From Streptomyces niveus (GTDB taxonomy: Bacteria > Actinomycetota > Actinomycetes > Streptomycetales > Streptomycetaceae): DNA of 64,000 nucleotides. Of the stretch, positions 36,701-44,336 are shown in pieces. The position numbers and the translations under genes were made by a program. Every line of letters starts with the position of its first letter. Within the stretch, counting starts at the first letter, position 1. The notes beneath the pieces are model-generated. The model saw nothing but the letters and a program-made list of their open reading frames with translations. It was not told the DNA's origin and did not search any database. Where the stretch lies: assembly GCF_002009175.1 (NCBI RefSeq), contig NZ_CP018047.1, positions 434,001 to 498,000 on the forward strand, given 5' to 3'.

Positions 36701-38314
36701 GCGGGACGGGCCGTGCTTCCGTTCCCGGCGGCACCCCCCGCACCCGCGCCCGCCCCGGCGCCCCCCGCCGTGCCCACCACGCTGCGCGTGGACGTCGCCA
36801 AGATGCCGTACCTCCTCGACCACTGCTTCTTCCGGCAGCGCCCCGGCTGGCCCGACGAGGGCGATCGCTGGCCGATCGTCCCCGCCACCACCGTCATCGG
36901 TCATCTGATGGGGATCGCCGAACGCGTCGTACCCGGCACACGGGCGGTGGCGGTGCACGACGTACGCCTGCTGAAGTGGATCGAGGCGATGCCCGCCGTC
37001 GATGTGCCGGTGGAGGTACGGCAGTTGGCGGCGGACCGGGTCGAGGTGTCACTCACGGGATACTCGCGCGCCGTGGTCGAACTGGCCGGCGCCCACCCCG
37101 CGCCGCCCGCACCATGGCCGGTGGACACCTCCGTCGAACGAGTGCCTGAACTGACGGCTCGTCAGCTCTACGACGAGCGGTGGATGTTCCACGGACCGCG
37201 CTTCCAGGGCGTCAGTGAGCTGTCGGCCGTCGGCGACCGGTGGGTACGCGGCGCGCTGACCACGCCCTCGGCTCCGGGCGCCCTGCTGGACAACGTCGGT
37301 CAGCTGCTCGGTTACTGGATCATGGCGACGCTCACCGAGCGCACGACCGTCTTCCCCGTCCGTATGGAGCACATCCGCTTCCACGGGCCGCACCCGAGGC
37401 CGGGCGAGCGGCTGACCTGTCTGATCCGTATCACCGAGGTCACCGACCTCACGCTCACCGCCGACATGCAGCTGATCGGTCAGGGCGGCGCCGTGTGGGC
37501 GGAGTTCACGGGCTGGCAGGACCGGCGTTTCGACACCGACCCCAACATCCGTGCGGTGGACCGTTTTCCGGGTGACAACACCCTGTCCACGGAGCGGCCG
37601 GGCGGCTGGACGATGGTCCACGAGCGCTGGCCCGATCTCGCGACGCGCGAGCTGATCATGCGCAACATGCTCGGCAGCACCGAGCGGGCGCGTTACGACG
37701 AACTCCCGCCGGTGCACCGGCGCCAGTGGCTCCTTGGACGCATCGCGGCCAAGGACGCGGTGCGCGGGCTGCTGTGGCGGGAGGGCGCGGGTGAGATCTA
37801 TCCGGCCGAGATCGCCGTACGTAACGACAGGACGGGGCGCCCGCTGGCCGAGGGCGTACACGGCCGGGAACTGGGCGAGCTGACGGTCTCGATCGCGCAC
37901 CGGCGCGAGACGGGGGTGGCCGTCGCGGCGCGCGGGGCCTGCGGCATCGACGTCGAGGAGATCGCCGAACGGCCGCGCGCCACGGTCGAGACCTCGTGCG
38001 ACACCAGCGAACTCGCCCTGCTCGACGGTCTGGTGGCGCGGTCACCGGGCAGCGGCCCGCTCTGGTTCACCCGGTTCTGGACCGCGAAGGAAGCCGTCGC
38101 CAAGGCGCGCGGCACGGGTCTGCGGGGCCGCCCGGCGGAGTTCCGGGTGGTGTCCGCCGACGAGAGGCGCGTCCGTGTGATGGCCGGGGGCCGGCTCTAC
38201 GAGGTGCGTGTGGAACAGACAGCCAATCCGCCGGGGCTGCCGGATCGGCAGTACGTCGTCGCCTGGACGACGACCGAGCACAACAAGACAGACCAGACAG
38301 GAGATCCGACATGA
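33749..38314 (+). CDS. PUFA-synthase-like polyketide synthase B (KS-AT-DH-PPTase)
   Basis: 1521 residues. KS ~8-460 is complete (Cys214 in DAACASSL, EAHGTAT, KSMIGHTMPAAG). An AT-like domain follows (~585-900): the nucleophile is present (GHSVGEW, Ser656) but the entry motif reads FPGLEAEF instead of FPGQGSQ. Residues ~1010-1280 resemble the hot-dog dehydratase of PUFA/heterocyst-glycolipid synthases (RWMFHGPRFQGV, FPVRMEHIRFHGP). The C-terminus (~1330-1500) is a Sfp-type phosphopantetheinyl transferase with GIDVEEI and WTAKEAVAKARGTG, so the assembly line can activate its own ACPs, as enediyne PKSs do. ATGA overlap with the ACP gene. Confidence 0.88.
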   Translation: MTAVDSRTPVAVVGMAVYFPGANNLESYWHNIVNGVDSITEVPEGRWDEEFYAPGGPPRSDRVYCRRGGFVDQSAEFDVTRFGIMPTSVAGTEPDQLIALDVAHQSIADAGGEPVLPVDRQRAGIVLGRGGYLTPGLVRLDQRVRTSNQLVRTLRELAPELGDDRLEEVRSAFAGQLGPEQPESAIGLVPNLAASRVANRLDLRGPAYTVDAACASSLVAVDHAVRELASGRCDVMLAGGVHHCHDITLWSVFSQLGALSPSERIRPLHQGADGVLIGEGTGIVVLKRLADAERDGDRVYAVVSGTGVASDGRSASLFNPDPGGQVRAVRQAWDAAGLDPRAADAIGLLEAHGTATPAGDRAELTTLAEVFGPAVGARAAIGSVKSMIGHTMPAAGVAGLIKAALALHHRVLPPTLHCEDPNPALEATRFAPLARSAPWEDPGTGAPRRAGVNAFGFGGINAHVVLEQAAPVASASAPAGGSVTVGGRTARATATATVTEPERVLRLAAPDRAALAALLDADDSTVLAAGLDERDTAGGPVRLGIVDPTARRLKLARKAVTKGAAWRGRSDVWFSPRPLLGPGGGKTAFVFPGLEAEFEAQVDSLAERFGLTWSPGHGAEVGDVGRHGAAVFQLGRLLDTALRRLSVVPDSVAGHSVGEWTAMACGGIHAADEVDTFLAGFDPDALRVPGAAFAVLGMPADRVLAELAGRSDVVLSHDNAPNQSMICGPEDAVGELVHRFRTEGVIGQVLPFRSGFHTPMLAPYLDPIRRAAETYTLNPQSTPVWSATSAARYPEDPVAVRELFVRHLLEPVRFRQLVTAMHDAGHRAFIQLGAGQLGSLIDDTLAGKDRLVVSAHSSARDSLAQLRRVVTALWVEGAAPDAGPLLGSAPVAASAAAPASAGRPRSGVRLDLGGALVSLPDQARKLLADSIGYPPAARSLGDGGALARLEALGRDGAGFPMAAELSALMNDTAAVADELIAARRAGRAVLPFPAAPPAPAPAPAPPAVPTTLRVDVAKMPYLLDHCFFRQRPGWPDEGDRWPIVPATTVIGHLMGIAERVVPGTRAVAVHDVRLLKWIEAMPAVDVPVEVRQLAADRVEVSLTGYSRAVVELAGAHPAPPAPWPVDTSVERVPELTARQLYDERWMFHGPRFQGVSELSAVGDRWVRGALTTPSAPGALLDNVGQLLGYWIMATLTERTTVFPVRMEHIRFHGPHPRPGERLTCLIRITEVTDLTLTADMQLIGQGGAVWAEFTGWQDRRFDTDPNIRAVDRFPGDNTLSTERPGGWTMVHERWPDLATRELIMRNMLGSTERARYDELPPVHRRQWLLGRIAAKDAVRGLLWREGAGEIYPAEIAVRNDRTGRPLAEGVHGRELGELTVSIAHRRETGVAVAARGACGIDVEEIAERPRATVETSCDTSELALLDGLVARSPGSGPLWFTRFWTAKEAVAKARGTGLRGRPAEFRVVSADERRVRVMAGGRLYEVRVEQTANPPGLPDRQYVVAWTTTEHNKTDQTGDPT

Positions 38315-38622
38315 CCACCGAAACGATCGCGGGTACGGCGGCGGCCGTGCAGAGCGACATCACCGCGATGCTGCGGACCATGCTGGAGGAGGACGGCCTC
38401 GACGACGCGGAGATCACGCGCGAGACCACCTTCCACGACGATCTCGAACTGGAGAGCATCGATCTGGTGACCCTGGCGGGTTCGCTCCGCGAGCACTACG
38501 GCGACCGGGTCAACCTGGCCCTGTTCATCGCCGACCTGGACCTGGAGGAGATCATCGCGCTGACGGTCGGCGAGCTGATCGACTACGTCGCCGCCTCCTT
38601 GCACGCGGACGGGCAGGTCTGA
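38311..38622 (+). CDS. Discrete acyl carrier protein
   Basis: 103 residues. Phosphopantetheine attachment site is the Ser in FHDDLELESIDLVTLAGSL, with the four-helix ACP pattern on both sides. Slightly long at both ends for an ACP. ATG 38311 overlaps the PKS B stop (ATGA). Since PKS A has only one internal ACP, this free carrier probably presents either the starter or the finished chain to the hydrolase or the tailoring enzymes (inference). Confidence 0.9.
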   Translation: MTTETIAGTAAAVQSDITAMLRTMLEEDGLDDAEITRETTFHDDLELESIDLVTLAGSLREHYGDRVNLALFIADLDLEEIIALTVGELIDYVAASLHADGQV

Positions 38623-38624
38623 CG

Positions 38625-39437
38625 ATGGCGAAGGTACGCACCGGGGAGATCACCACCCACGTCCAGCGGCTGCCCGCGGCGAACCCGCCGGCCGACGGCG
38701 GCGAAACGCCGGTCGTCGTGTTCGTCCACGGTCTGCTCACGGACAGCCTGGCCAGCTACTACTTCACGCTCGGCCCGGCGTTCGCGGCGGCGGGCATCGA
38801 CGTGATCATGTACGACCTGCGCGGCCACGGCCGCAGCGACCGGCCGCCCACGGGTTACCGGCTCGAATCGTTCGTCGGGGACCTCGTCGGCGTACTCGAC
38901 GCGCTCGGCGAGACGCGCCGGGTGCATGTGGTCGGCAACTCCTTCGGCGGCACGATCGCGACCGCGTTCGCCGCCTGGCATCCCGACAGGGTCGCCACCG
39001 TCACCATGATCGAGTCGGAGCCGCCGGTCGCCGAGTGGACCCGGCACATGGCCGACGGGCTCACCGACGCGAAGAACCAGCTGGCCCGCGAGGAGGTCAT
39101 CGGCTGGATCTCGGCGAACCACGGCGCGCACACCGCCCGGCTGTCGCGGGGAGCGAGCCGCATTCTCGCCACGACCACCCTCGCCGAGGACGTCCCGGCC
39201 GGGCGGGTCATCGACGACGGCCTCGACGCCCTCAGCGGCTGCCCGGTGCTGGCGATCTTCGGTGACGAGTCCGGGCTGAGCGCGCAAGTGCCCGACCTGG
39301 AGGCGAAGTTGATGTCGTGCCGCACCGTGGTCCTCGCCGAGCAGGGCCACTCGGTGCTGGTCGAGCGCACCGAGGAGACCCAGGAACTGATCCTGCGCTG
39401 GGTACGGGAACACACCCTGGCCGAGGCAGTGCGGTGA
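38625..39437 (+). CDS. Alpha/beta-hydrolase (thioesterase-like)
   Basis: 270 residues. VVVFVHGLLTDS gives the oxyanion region, GNSFGG the nucleophile elbow, FGDESGL the acid and EQGHSVLVE the catalytic His. Begins 2 bp after the ACP stop and its own stop overlaps the glycosyltransferase start (GTGA). No signal peptide. As the PKSs have no thioesterase domain, this is the best candidate for chain release, either by hydrolysis or transfer (inference). Confidence 0.85.
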   Translation: MAKVRTGEITTHVQRLPAANPPADGGETPVVVFVHGLLTDSLASYYFTLGPAFAAAGIDVIMYDLRGHGRSDRPPTGYRLESFVGDLVGVLDALGETRRVHVVGNSFGGTIATAFAAWHPDRVATVTMIESEPPVAEWTRHMADGLTDAKNQLAREEVIGWISANHGAHTARLSRGASRILATTTLAEDVPAGRVIDDGLDALSGCPVLAIFGDESGLSAQVPDLEAKLMSCRTVVLAEQGHSVLVERTEETQELILRWVREHTLAEAVR

Positions 39438-40618
39438 CACGGTTCCTGCTCGTCGTCCCCCCACTGGTCGGGCACACCAACCCGCTGGCCGCCGTCGCCG
39501 GCGAACTGCTGTCCCGGGGCCATGAGGTGGCGTGGGCCGGTTACGGCGAACAGATCCGGGCGCTCGCGGGCCCGCGGGCCGAGGTGTTCGAGTGCGCCAT
39601 GCCGGACAGCGGGCTGAGCCGGCCGCCGGGCCTCACGGGGCCCGCCGCCTTCCAGCACCTCTGGGAGAAGTTCTTCGTCCCGCTCGGTGATCTGATGGCG
39701 CCGGGCGTCGACGCGGCGATCGACGCGTTCCGGCCCGACGCCGTGTTCACCGACCAGCACGCCGTCGCGGGCGCGCTGGTCGCCGAACGGCGCGGGATCG
39801 TGCATGTCACCTCAGCGACCACATCGGCCGAACTCGTCGACCCTCTGGCCGAGTTGCCCAAGGTGGGGGCCTGGCTGGCCGATCTCCTCGGCGGTCTGCG
39901 GGCACGCGTCGGCGATCCGTCGGCGTCGGGCGATCCGCGCTTCTCGCCGCACGGCGTGATCGCGTTCACGGGACGGGAGCTGGTCGGCGACAAGCCGTTG
40001 CCGAGCGAGCACGTCCATCTGGTCGGTCCCGCCGTCGCCCCGCGTGCGGGGAGTTCGGACTTTCCCTGGGAGCGTCTCGACCCGGCCCGGCGCCTCGTTC
40101 TCGTCTCGCTCGGCACCGCCAACGCGGACGCCGGTGGCCGCTTCCTCACGGAGGCGGTGACCGCGCTCGACGCGCTCGGTGACCGTGTGCAGGGGGTCGT
40201 GGTCGATCCCGGCCGCAACCTCGGAGCCGTACCGCCCGGTGTGATCGTGCGCCCGCACGTACCTCAACTCGATCTGCTGGCACGGGCCGACGCCGTCGTG
40301 TGCCACGCCGGCCACAACACGGTGTGCGAGACGCTGTGGCACGGCCTGCCGCTGGTACTCGCCCCGATCCGTGACGACCAGCCCATCGTCGCGGGGCAGG
40401 TGGTCGACGCGGGCGCCGGTGTGCGCGTCCGCTTCCGGCGGGTGGACGCCGCCCGGCTCGGGGCGGCGATCGAGACCGTACTGGACGACGCCGGCGGCCA
40501 CCGGGCCGTCGCCCAGTCCATCGGCCGGTCGCTGCGCGCGGCCGGCGGCCGGTCCGCCGCCGCCGATCACCTCGAACGGATCGCGGCAGCACACGCCCCC
40601 GTCCCCGCGTCCGGCTGA
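39434..40618 (+). CDS. GT1-family (MGT/UGT-like) glycosyltransferase
   Basis: 394 residues from GTG 39434. GT-B fold: N-terminal FLLVVPPLVGHTNPLAAVAGELLSRGHEV acceptor domain and C-terminal donor domain with RPHVPQLDLLARADAVVCHAGHNTVCETLWHGLPLVLAPIRDDQPI (the H-x-G-x-x-T and P-x-x-x-D-Q elements of macrolide/zeaxanthin-type enzymes). Transfers a nucleotide-activated hexose to a hydrophobic hydroxyl. Position points to glycosylation of the PKS product. It could alternatively act on a carotenoid, but it lies 29 kb from that locus and inside this operon. Confidence 0.88.
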   Translation: MTRFLLVVPPLVGHTNPLAAVAGELLSRGHEVAWAGYGEQIRALAGPRAEVFECAMPDSGLSRPPGLTGPAAFQHLWEKFFVPLGDLMAPGVDAAIDAFRPDAVFTDQHAVAGALVAERRGIVHVTSATTSAELVDPLAELPKVGAWLADLLGGLRARVGDPSASGDPRFSPHGVIAFTGRELVGDKPLPSEHVHLVGPAVAPRAGSSDFPWERLDPARRLVLVSLGTANADAGGRFLTEAVTALDALGDRVQGVVVDPGRNLGAVPPGVIVRPHVPQLDLLARADAVVCHAGHNTVCETLWHGLPLVLAPIRDDQPIVAGQVVDAGAGVRVRFRRVDAARLGAAIETVLDDAGGHRAVAQSIGRSLRAAGGRSAAADHLERIAAAHAPVPASG

Positions 40619-40666
40619 GACCCCACCTTCCTGCCGAACTCCCCCACCGCTACCACGGGACCCCCC

Positions 40667-42595
40667 ATGACATCGGCTTCCGCCCCCACCGACTCCCCCA
40701 CCGAACCCGCCGGTGAGGCCAGCACGACTGACGGTCCGTCAGGCACAACTCCCCTGCGCGTCCTGCTCGGTTACGCCCGGCCCCACCGGCTCGTGCTGTG
40801 CGCCACCCTGTTGCTCCTCCTGGCGGCGAGCGGGGCCGGTCTCGTACAGCCGCTGGTGGCGCAGCACGTACTGGACGGACTGGCCGACGGCGACGGAGTC
40901 ATGGGGCCCGTACTGCTCCTGGCCGCCCTGGTCGTCCTGGGCGCCGTACTCACCGGGCTCCAGTCCTGGTGGCAGCAGCGCACCTCGGAGCGGGTGGTCC
41001 GGCAGATCCGCCGGGACCTGGTGTTCCGGCTGATCCGGCTGCGGGTGCCCGAACTCGACCGCCGCGCGCCGGGCGATCTCATCTCCCGGGTCACCTCCGA
41101 CAGCACCCTCGTGCAGAACGCCGCGACCGAGGGCCTGGTGATGGTCGCCAACGGTGTGCTCAGCATCCTGGGGGCCGTGGTCCTGATGGGACTGGTGCAT
41201 CTGGGACTGCTCGGAGTGACCGTGGGGGTGCTGCTCGCCGTCACCCTGGTGATGGTGCTGATCCTGCCGCGGATCCGTGAGGCGGTCGCCCGCTCTCAGG
41301 AGTCGATCGGCTCCGTCGGCGCGGCGCTCGACCGGGCGCTGGGCGCGGCGCGGACCGTGAAGGCCAACGGCGCCGAGGGCCGGGAGACGGCGCGGGCGGG
41401 AGAGGCGGTCGACGGCGCGTACCGGGCGGGACTGACCGGCGCGCGGTACGTGGCGATGGTGAAGGTGTTGTCCGGTGTCTCCATCCAGGCGGCGTTCCTC
41501 GCCGTGCTCGGGGTGGGCGGCGCGCTGGTCGCCTCGGGAGGTCTGGAGGCGTCGGCGCTCATCGCGTTCCTGCTGTACGTGTTCTATCTGGCGAGTCCGA
41601 TCGGCTCGCTGGTCGCGGGGCTCGGAATGCTTCAGCAGGGGCTGGGCGCCGTGGGGCGTATCGAACAGGTCGGGCGGATGCCGATCGAGGACGACGTCGA
41701 CACCGACGGTGATGCCGACGGGCGTGCGAGCGTGGGCCGTTGGGACGGGAAGGACGCACCGCCGGTCGAGTTCAGGGACGTCCACTTCTCCTACCCGGAC
41801 CGGTCCCCCGCGCTGCGGGGGGTCTCGTACACGGTGCGCGGCGGCACCCAGAGCGCGCTGGTCGGTCTGTCGGGTGCGGGAAAGACCACGATGTTCGCCC
41901 TGCTCCAGCGGTTCTACGAGCCCGCGGCCGGCCGGATCCTGATCGGCGGTGTGGACATCGCCACGCTGCCGCGCGCCGAGGTACGCCGCCGGATCGCCTA
42001 TGTCGAGCAGGAGTCGCCCGTCATGGCGGGGACGATCGAGGACAACCTCACGTACGCGGCGTCGGAGGTGTCGGACGAGGAAGTGGCGGAGGTCCTGCGG
42101 CTGACACGGCTCGACTCGCTGATAGAGAGGCTGCCCGACGGGCTGCGCACGGAGGTCGGCAGCCGGGGCGTCGCGCTGTCGGGCGGTGAACGGCAGCGGC
42201 TCGCGATCGCGCGGGCCCTGCTGCGCGGTCCCGAGGTGCTGCTGCTGGACGAGGCGACGGCGCAGCTCGACGCGAGCAACGAGCGGGCGCTGCGCGAGGC
42301 GGTCGAGCAGGCGGCGCGGCGCTGCACCGTGATCCTGATCGCGCACCGGCTCTCCACGGTGACGGGGGCGGAGCAGATCGTGGTGCTCGAACACGGCCGG
42401 GTCCGTGCCACGGGGACGCACGAGGAGCTGGTCGAGGCCGATGTGCTGTACCGCGAACTCGCCGCCTCCCAGATGCTGGTCGGCGACGACGGCGCGGACG
42501 TCTCCGAGGTGACGGGTGTCGCGGGCGTCGCGGGTGACACGGGTGTCGCGCGCGTCGGCGGAGCGGCCGGGGAGCCGGTGCCGGTGAATCGGTGA
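40667..42595 (+). CDS. ABC exporter (fused membrane and ATPase domains, MsbA/MDR type)
   Basis: 642 residues. Six membrane helices in residues ~30-320, then an ATPase with Walker A ALVGLSGAGKTT, Q-loop YVEQES, signature ALSGGERQRLAIARALL, Walker B VLLLDEATAQLD and switch His in LIAHRLSTV. The C-terminal ~35 residues are Gly/Val/Ala repeats (GVAGVAGDTGV). Such half-transporters homodimerise and export lipids, peptides or drugs. Last gene of the PKS operon, 48 bp after the glycosyltransferase and followed by a hairpin terminator; probably exports the glycosylated product. Confidence 0.9.
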   Translation: MTSASAPTDSPTEPAGEASTTDGPSGTTPLRVLLGYARPHRLVLCATLLLLLAASGAGLVQPLVAQHVLDGLADGDGVMGPVLLLAALVVLGAVLTGLQSWWQQRTSERVVRQIRRDLVFRLIRLRVPELDRRAPGDLISRVTSDSTLVQNAATEGLVMVANGVLSILGAVVLMGLVHLGLLGVTVGVLLAVTLVMVLILPRIREAVARSQESIGSVGAALDRALGAARTVKANGAEGRETARAGEAVDGAYRAGLTGARYVAMVKVLSGVSIQAAFLAVLGVGGALVASGGLEASALIAFLLYVFYLASPIGSLVAGLGMLQQGLGAVGRIEQVGRMPIEDDVDTDGDADGRASVGRWDGKDAPPVEFRDVHFSYPDRSPALRGVSYTVRGGTQSALVGLSGAGKTTMFALLQRFYEPAAGRILIGGVDIATLPRAEVRRRIAYVEQESPVMAGTIEDNLTYAASEVSDEEVAEVLRLTRLDSLIERLPDGLRTEVGSRGVALSGGERQRLAIARALLRGPEVLLLDEATAQLDASNERALREAVEQAARRCTVILIAHRLSTVTGAEQIVVLEHGRVRATGTHEELVEADVLYRELAASQMLVGDDGADVSEVTGVAGVAGDTGVARVGGAAGEPVPVNR

Positions 42596-42601
42596 AACGC
42601 G

Positions 42602-42637
42602 GTGAGGGCATTCCGCCTTCGAGCGGAATGCCCTCAC
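42602..42637. terminator. Terminator of the PKS operon
   Basis: Perfect 15 bp stem (GTGAGGGCATTCCGC at 42602-42616, complement at 42623-42637) with a 6-nt loop CTTCGA, seven bases after the exporter stop and followed by TTTCCTC. Placed between convergent genes, so it can serve the SGNH hydrolase gene as well. Confidence 0.85.
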
Positions 42638-42679
42638 TTTCCTCAGCCGTTCTCAGCGTTCTCGATCAGTGCGATCGGG

Positions 42680-43489
42680 TCAGCCGGTAATGGCGTTCAG
42701 GGACGCGAGATATCCGTCCCTGTGTCCTGCCACATTGGGGTGGTAGGACTCATTGATCTTGTCCCACTCCAGACTCGTCACCCATTCCGACCCGCCCGAG
42801 CAGAGCGCGTGCTGGTCGAATGAGGGACGCGGGTCCAGGAAGGTGAATCCGGCCTCGGAGGCGCGGCTCGCCATAATGTCGTTCAGTACGTCGGCCGCCG
42901 AATTCATGGCCGCACGCTCCGCGTCACTGAGACCGAGGATTCCGCAGTTTCCGCCGATCTTGTAGAGACGCGGGTAGCCCACGACGACGACCTTGGCCGA
43001 CGGCGCGGCGGCCCGCACCGCGCCGTAGGTCTGCGCGAGCGCGGGAGACAGCGCGCCCTGGGCGGCCTGCTTCGCGAGCTCGACGCCGGCGATGCAGTCC
43101 GCGTCGTCGATCGTCAGGATGCAGTTGGTCAGGACATCGACGAAACCGACGTCGTTGCCTCCGACCTGCACCGTTACCAGCGTGGTGTCCGCGGTCAGCT
43201 GCGGTATCTGGGTGCTGGCGACGTCGGCCGTGGTCGCGCCGGAGCACGATGCCTCGACGAAACCGACGGACGGGTGCTGGGCGGCCCAGAGCCTGGGGTA
43301 GGTCAGCGGACCGCGCCGGCACGGGTCGTCGGGGTTGTCGTAGGTACGCGTTCCGGGAGCGACCGCGTAGGAGTCGCCGATGGCGACGTACTTACCGGCC
43401 GCCTTCGGGGCCGCGGTCGCAGTGGGGGCGACGGTTGCGGCTACGACCATTGCCAGAAGTGCGGCGATGATTGGTCTTTTTGAGCGCAC
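42680..43489 (-). CDS. Secreted SGNH/GDSL esterase or lipase
   Basis: 269 residues from GTG 43489, chosen because GGAGAAG lies 5 nt upstream and the residues that follow form a signal peptide (VRSKRPIIAALLAMVVAATVAPTATAA). SGNH blocks: YVAIGDSYAVAPGT (Ser), FVEASCSGAT (Gly), VTVQVGGNDVGF (Asn) and the terminal YHPNVAGHRDGYL (Asp-x-x-His is seen as the His of YHPN). Six Cys fit three disulfides as in S. rimosus-type lipases. Upstream 43490-43646 is AT-rich with TATATAAAT and carries the divergent promoters. Confidence 0.9.
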   Translation of the reverse strand: MRSKRPIIAALLAMVVAATVAPTATAAPKAAGKYVAIGDSYAVAPGTRTYDNPDDPCRRGPLTYPRLWAAQHPSVGFVEASCSGATTADVASTQIPQLTADTTLVTVQVGGNDVGFVDVLTNCILTIDDADCIAGVELAKQAAQGALSPALAQTYGAVRAAAPSAKVVVVGYPRLYKIGGNCGILGLSDAERAAMNSAADVLNDIMASRASEAGFTFLDPRPSFDQHALCSGGSEWVTSLEWDKINESYHPNVAGHRDGYLASLNAITG

Positions 43490-43646
43490 GAATACTTCTC
43501 CGATGAGTGGGGTCATGGACTCTATATAAATAGCACCGGTCAGCACTCTGCGGAATAGGTAGTCATAAATTATCTGATGGCATTTCAGGAGCCACCCCTT
43601 CCAGCGCGCAACCTTCATGCAACGTTGCGTCGGGTTCACTGGCGGG

Positions 43647-44003
43647 ATGAGCCAAGAGGAGACCGCGCGCGTGGAAGTGACGCCCGCCGCCGCCGATCTG
43701 ATACGGCGACTGCGGGCGGACCACGGACCACTGATGTTCCACCAGTCGGGCGGCTGCTGCGACGGCAGCGCGCCCATGTGCTACCCGGACGGCGAGTTCC
43801 GTACGGGGAACTCGGACGTACTGCTCCAGTCCCTGGAGGTCGAGGGCGTCACGGAGCCGGTGCCGTTCTGGATGTCGGTGAGCCAGTACGAGGCATGGCG
43901 GCACACCCGGTTGATCGTGGACGTCGTGGAGGGACGCGGCAGCGGTTTCTCGCTGGAGGCGCCGGAAGGGGTGCGGTTCCTGATCCGCTCACGGCTGGTC
44001 TGA
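43647..44003 (+). CDS. DUF779 family protein
   Basis: 118 residues from ATG 43647. Family signature is MFHQSGGCCDGSAPMC plus VPFWMSVSQYEAWRHTRLIVDVVEGRGSGFSLEAPEGVRFL. The Cys cluster suggests metal or thiol chemistry. Members usually sit beside an aldehyde dehydrogenase gene, which is not the case here. The last codons and stop form the first unit of a 26 bp tandem repeat. Confidence 0.85.
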   Translation: MSQEETARVEVTPAAADLIRRLRADHGPLMFHQSGGCCDGSAPMCYPDGEFRTGNSDVLLQSLEVEGVTEPVPFWMSVSQYEAWRHTRLIVDVVEGRGSGFSLEAPEGVRFLIRSRLV

Positions 44004-44050
44004 GACCCCGGCCCTCACGGCTGGTCCGAGGCCCCGGCCGTCACGGCTGG
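43989..44050. repeat. 26 bp tandem repeat, 2.4 copies, bridging two convergent gene ends
   Basis: Units at 43989-44014, 44015-44040 and 44041-44050 (partial), each beginning TCACGGCTGG and continuing TCYGAGRCCCCGGCC. Unit 1 contains the end of the DUF779 gene (stop 44001-44003), and the start of unit 3 is the stop of the small membrane protein gene (44041-44043). Only three bases differ between the two full units. Confidence 0.75.
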
Positions 44051-44235
44051 AGGCTGCTCACCACGTTCGCCGTGGAGTTGATCCCGTCCTGGATCGTGGG
44101 GGCCATGCTCGTGCCCGCGAGGAAGAACCCGAGCAGCACGCAGACGATCGCGTGCCCCATCTTGAGTCCGCCGTTGCGCACGAAGATCACGGTGAGTAGC
44201 AACAGAAGCAGGACCAGTGAGATCGAAATGGCCAT
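44041..44235 (-). CDS. Small two-helix membrane protein
   Basis: 64 residues from ATG 44235, preceded by GGAGGAGG at a 6 nt distance, which decides the start over the TTG at 44241. Helix 1 is about residues 2-17 (ISISLVLLLLLLTVIFV); helix 2 is about residues 26-43 (MGHAIVCVLLGFFLAGTS). Resembles small hydrophobic proteins of unknown function common in Streptomyces. Confidence 0.75.
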   Translation of the reverse strand: MAISISLVLLLLLLTVIFVRNGGLKMGHAIVCVLLGFFLAGTSMAPTIQDGINSTANVVSSLQP

Positions 44236-44336
44236 CGCCAACCTCCTCCGCCGCGCCGGAATTGCGGCATTCGGCCGTCAGTCTGGCGGAGCGGAGGGGC
44301 TGTTCGTGCAACTGGCGTGTAGGCCGTACGGGTTGA

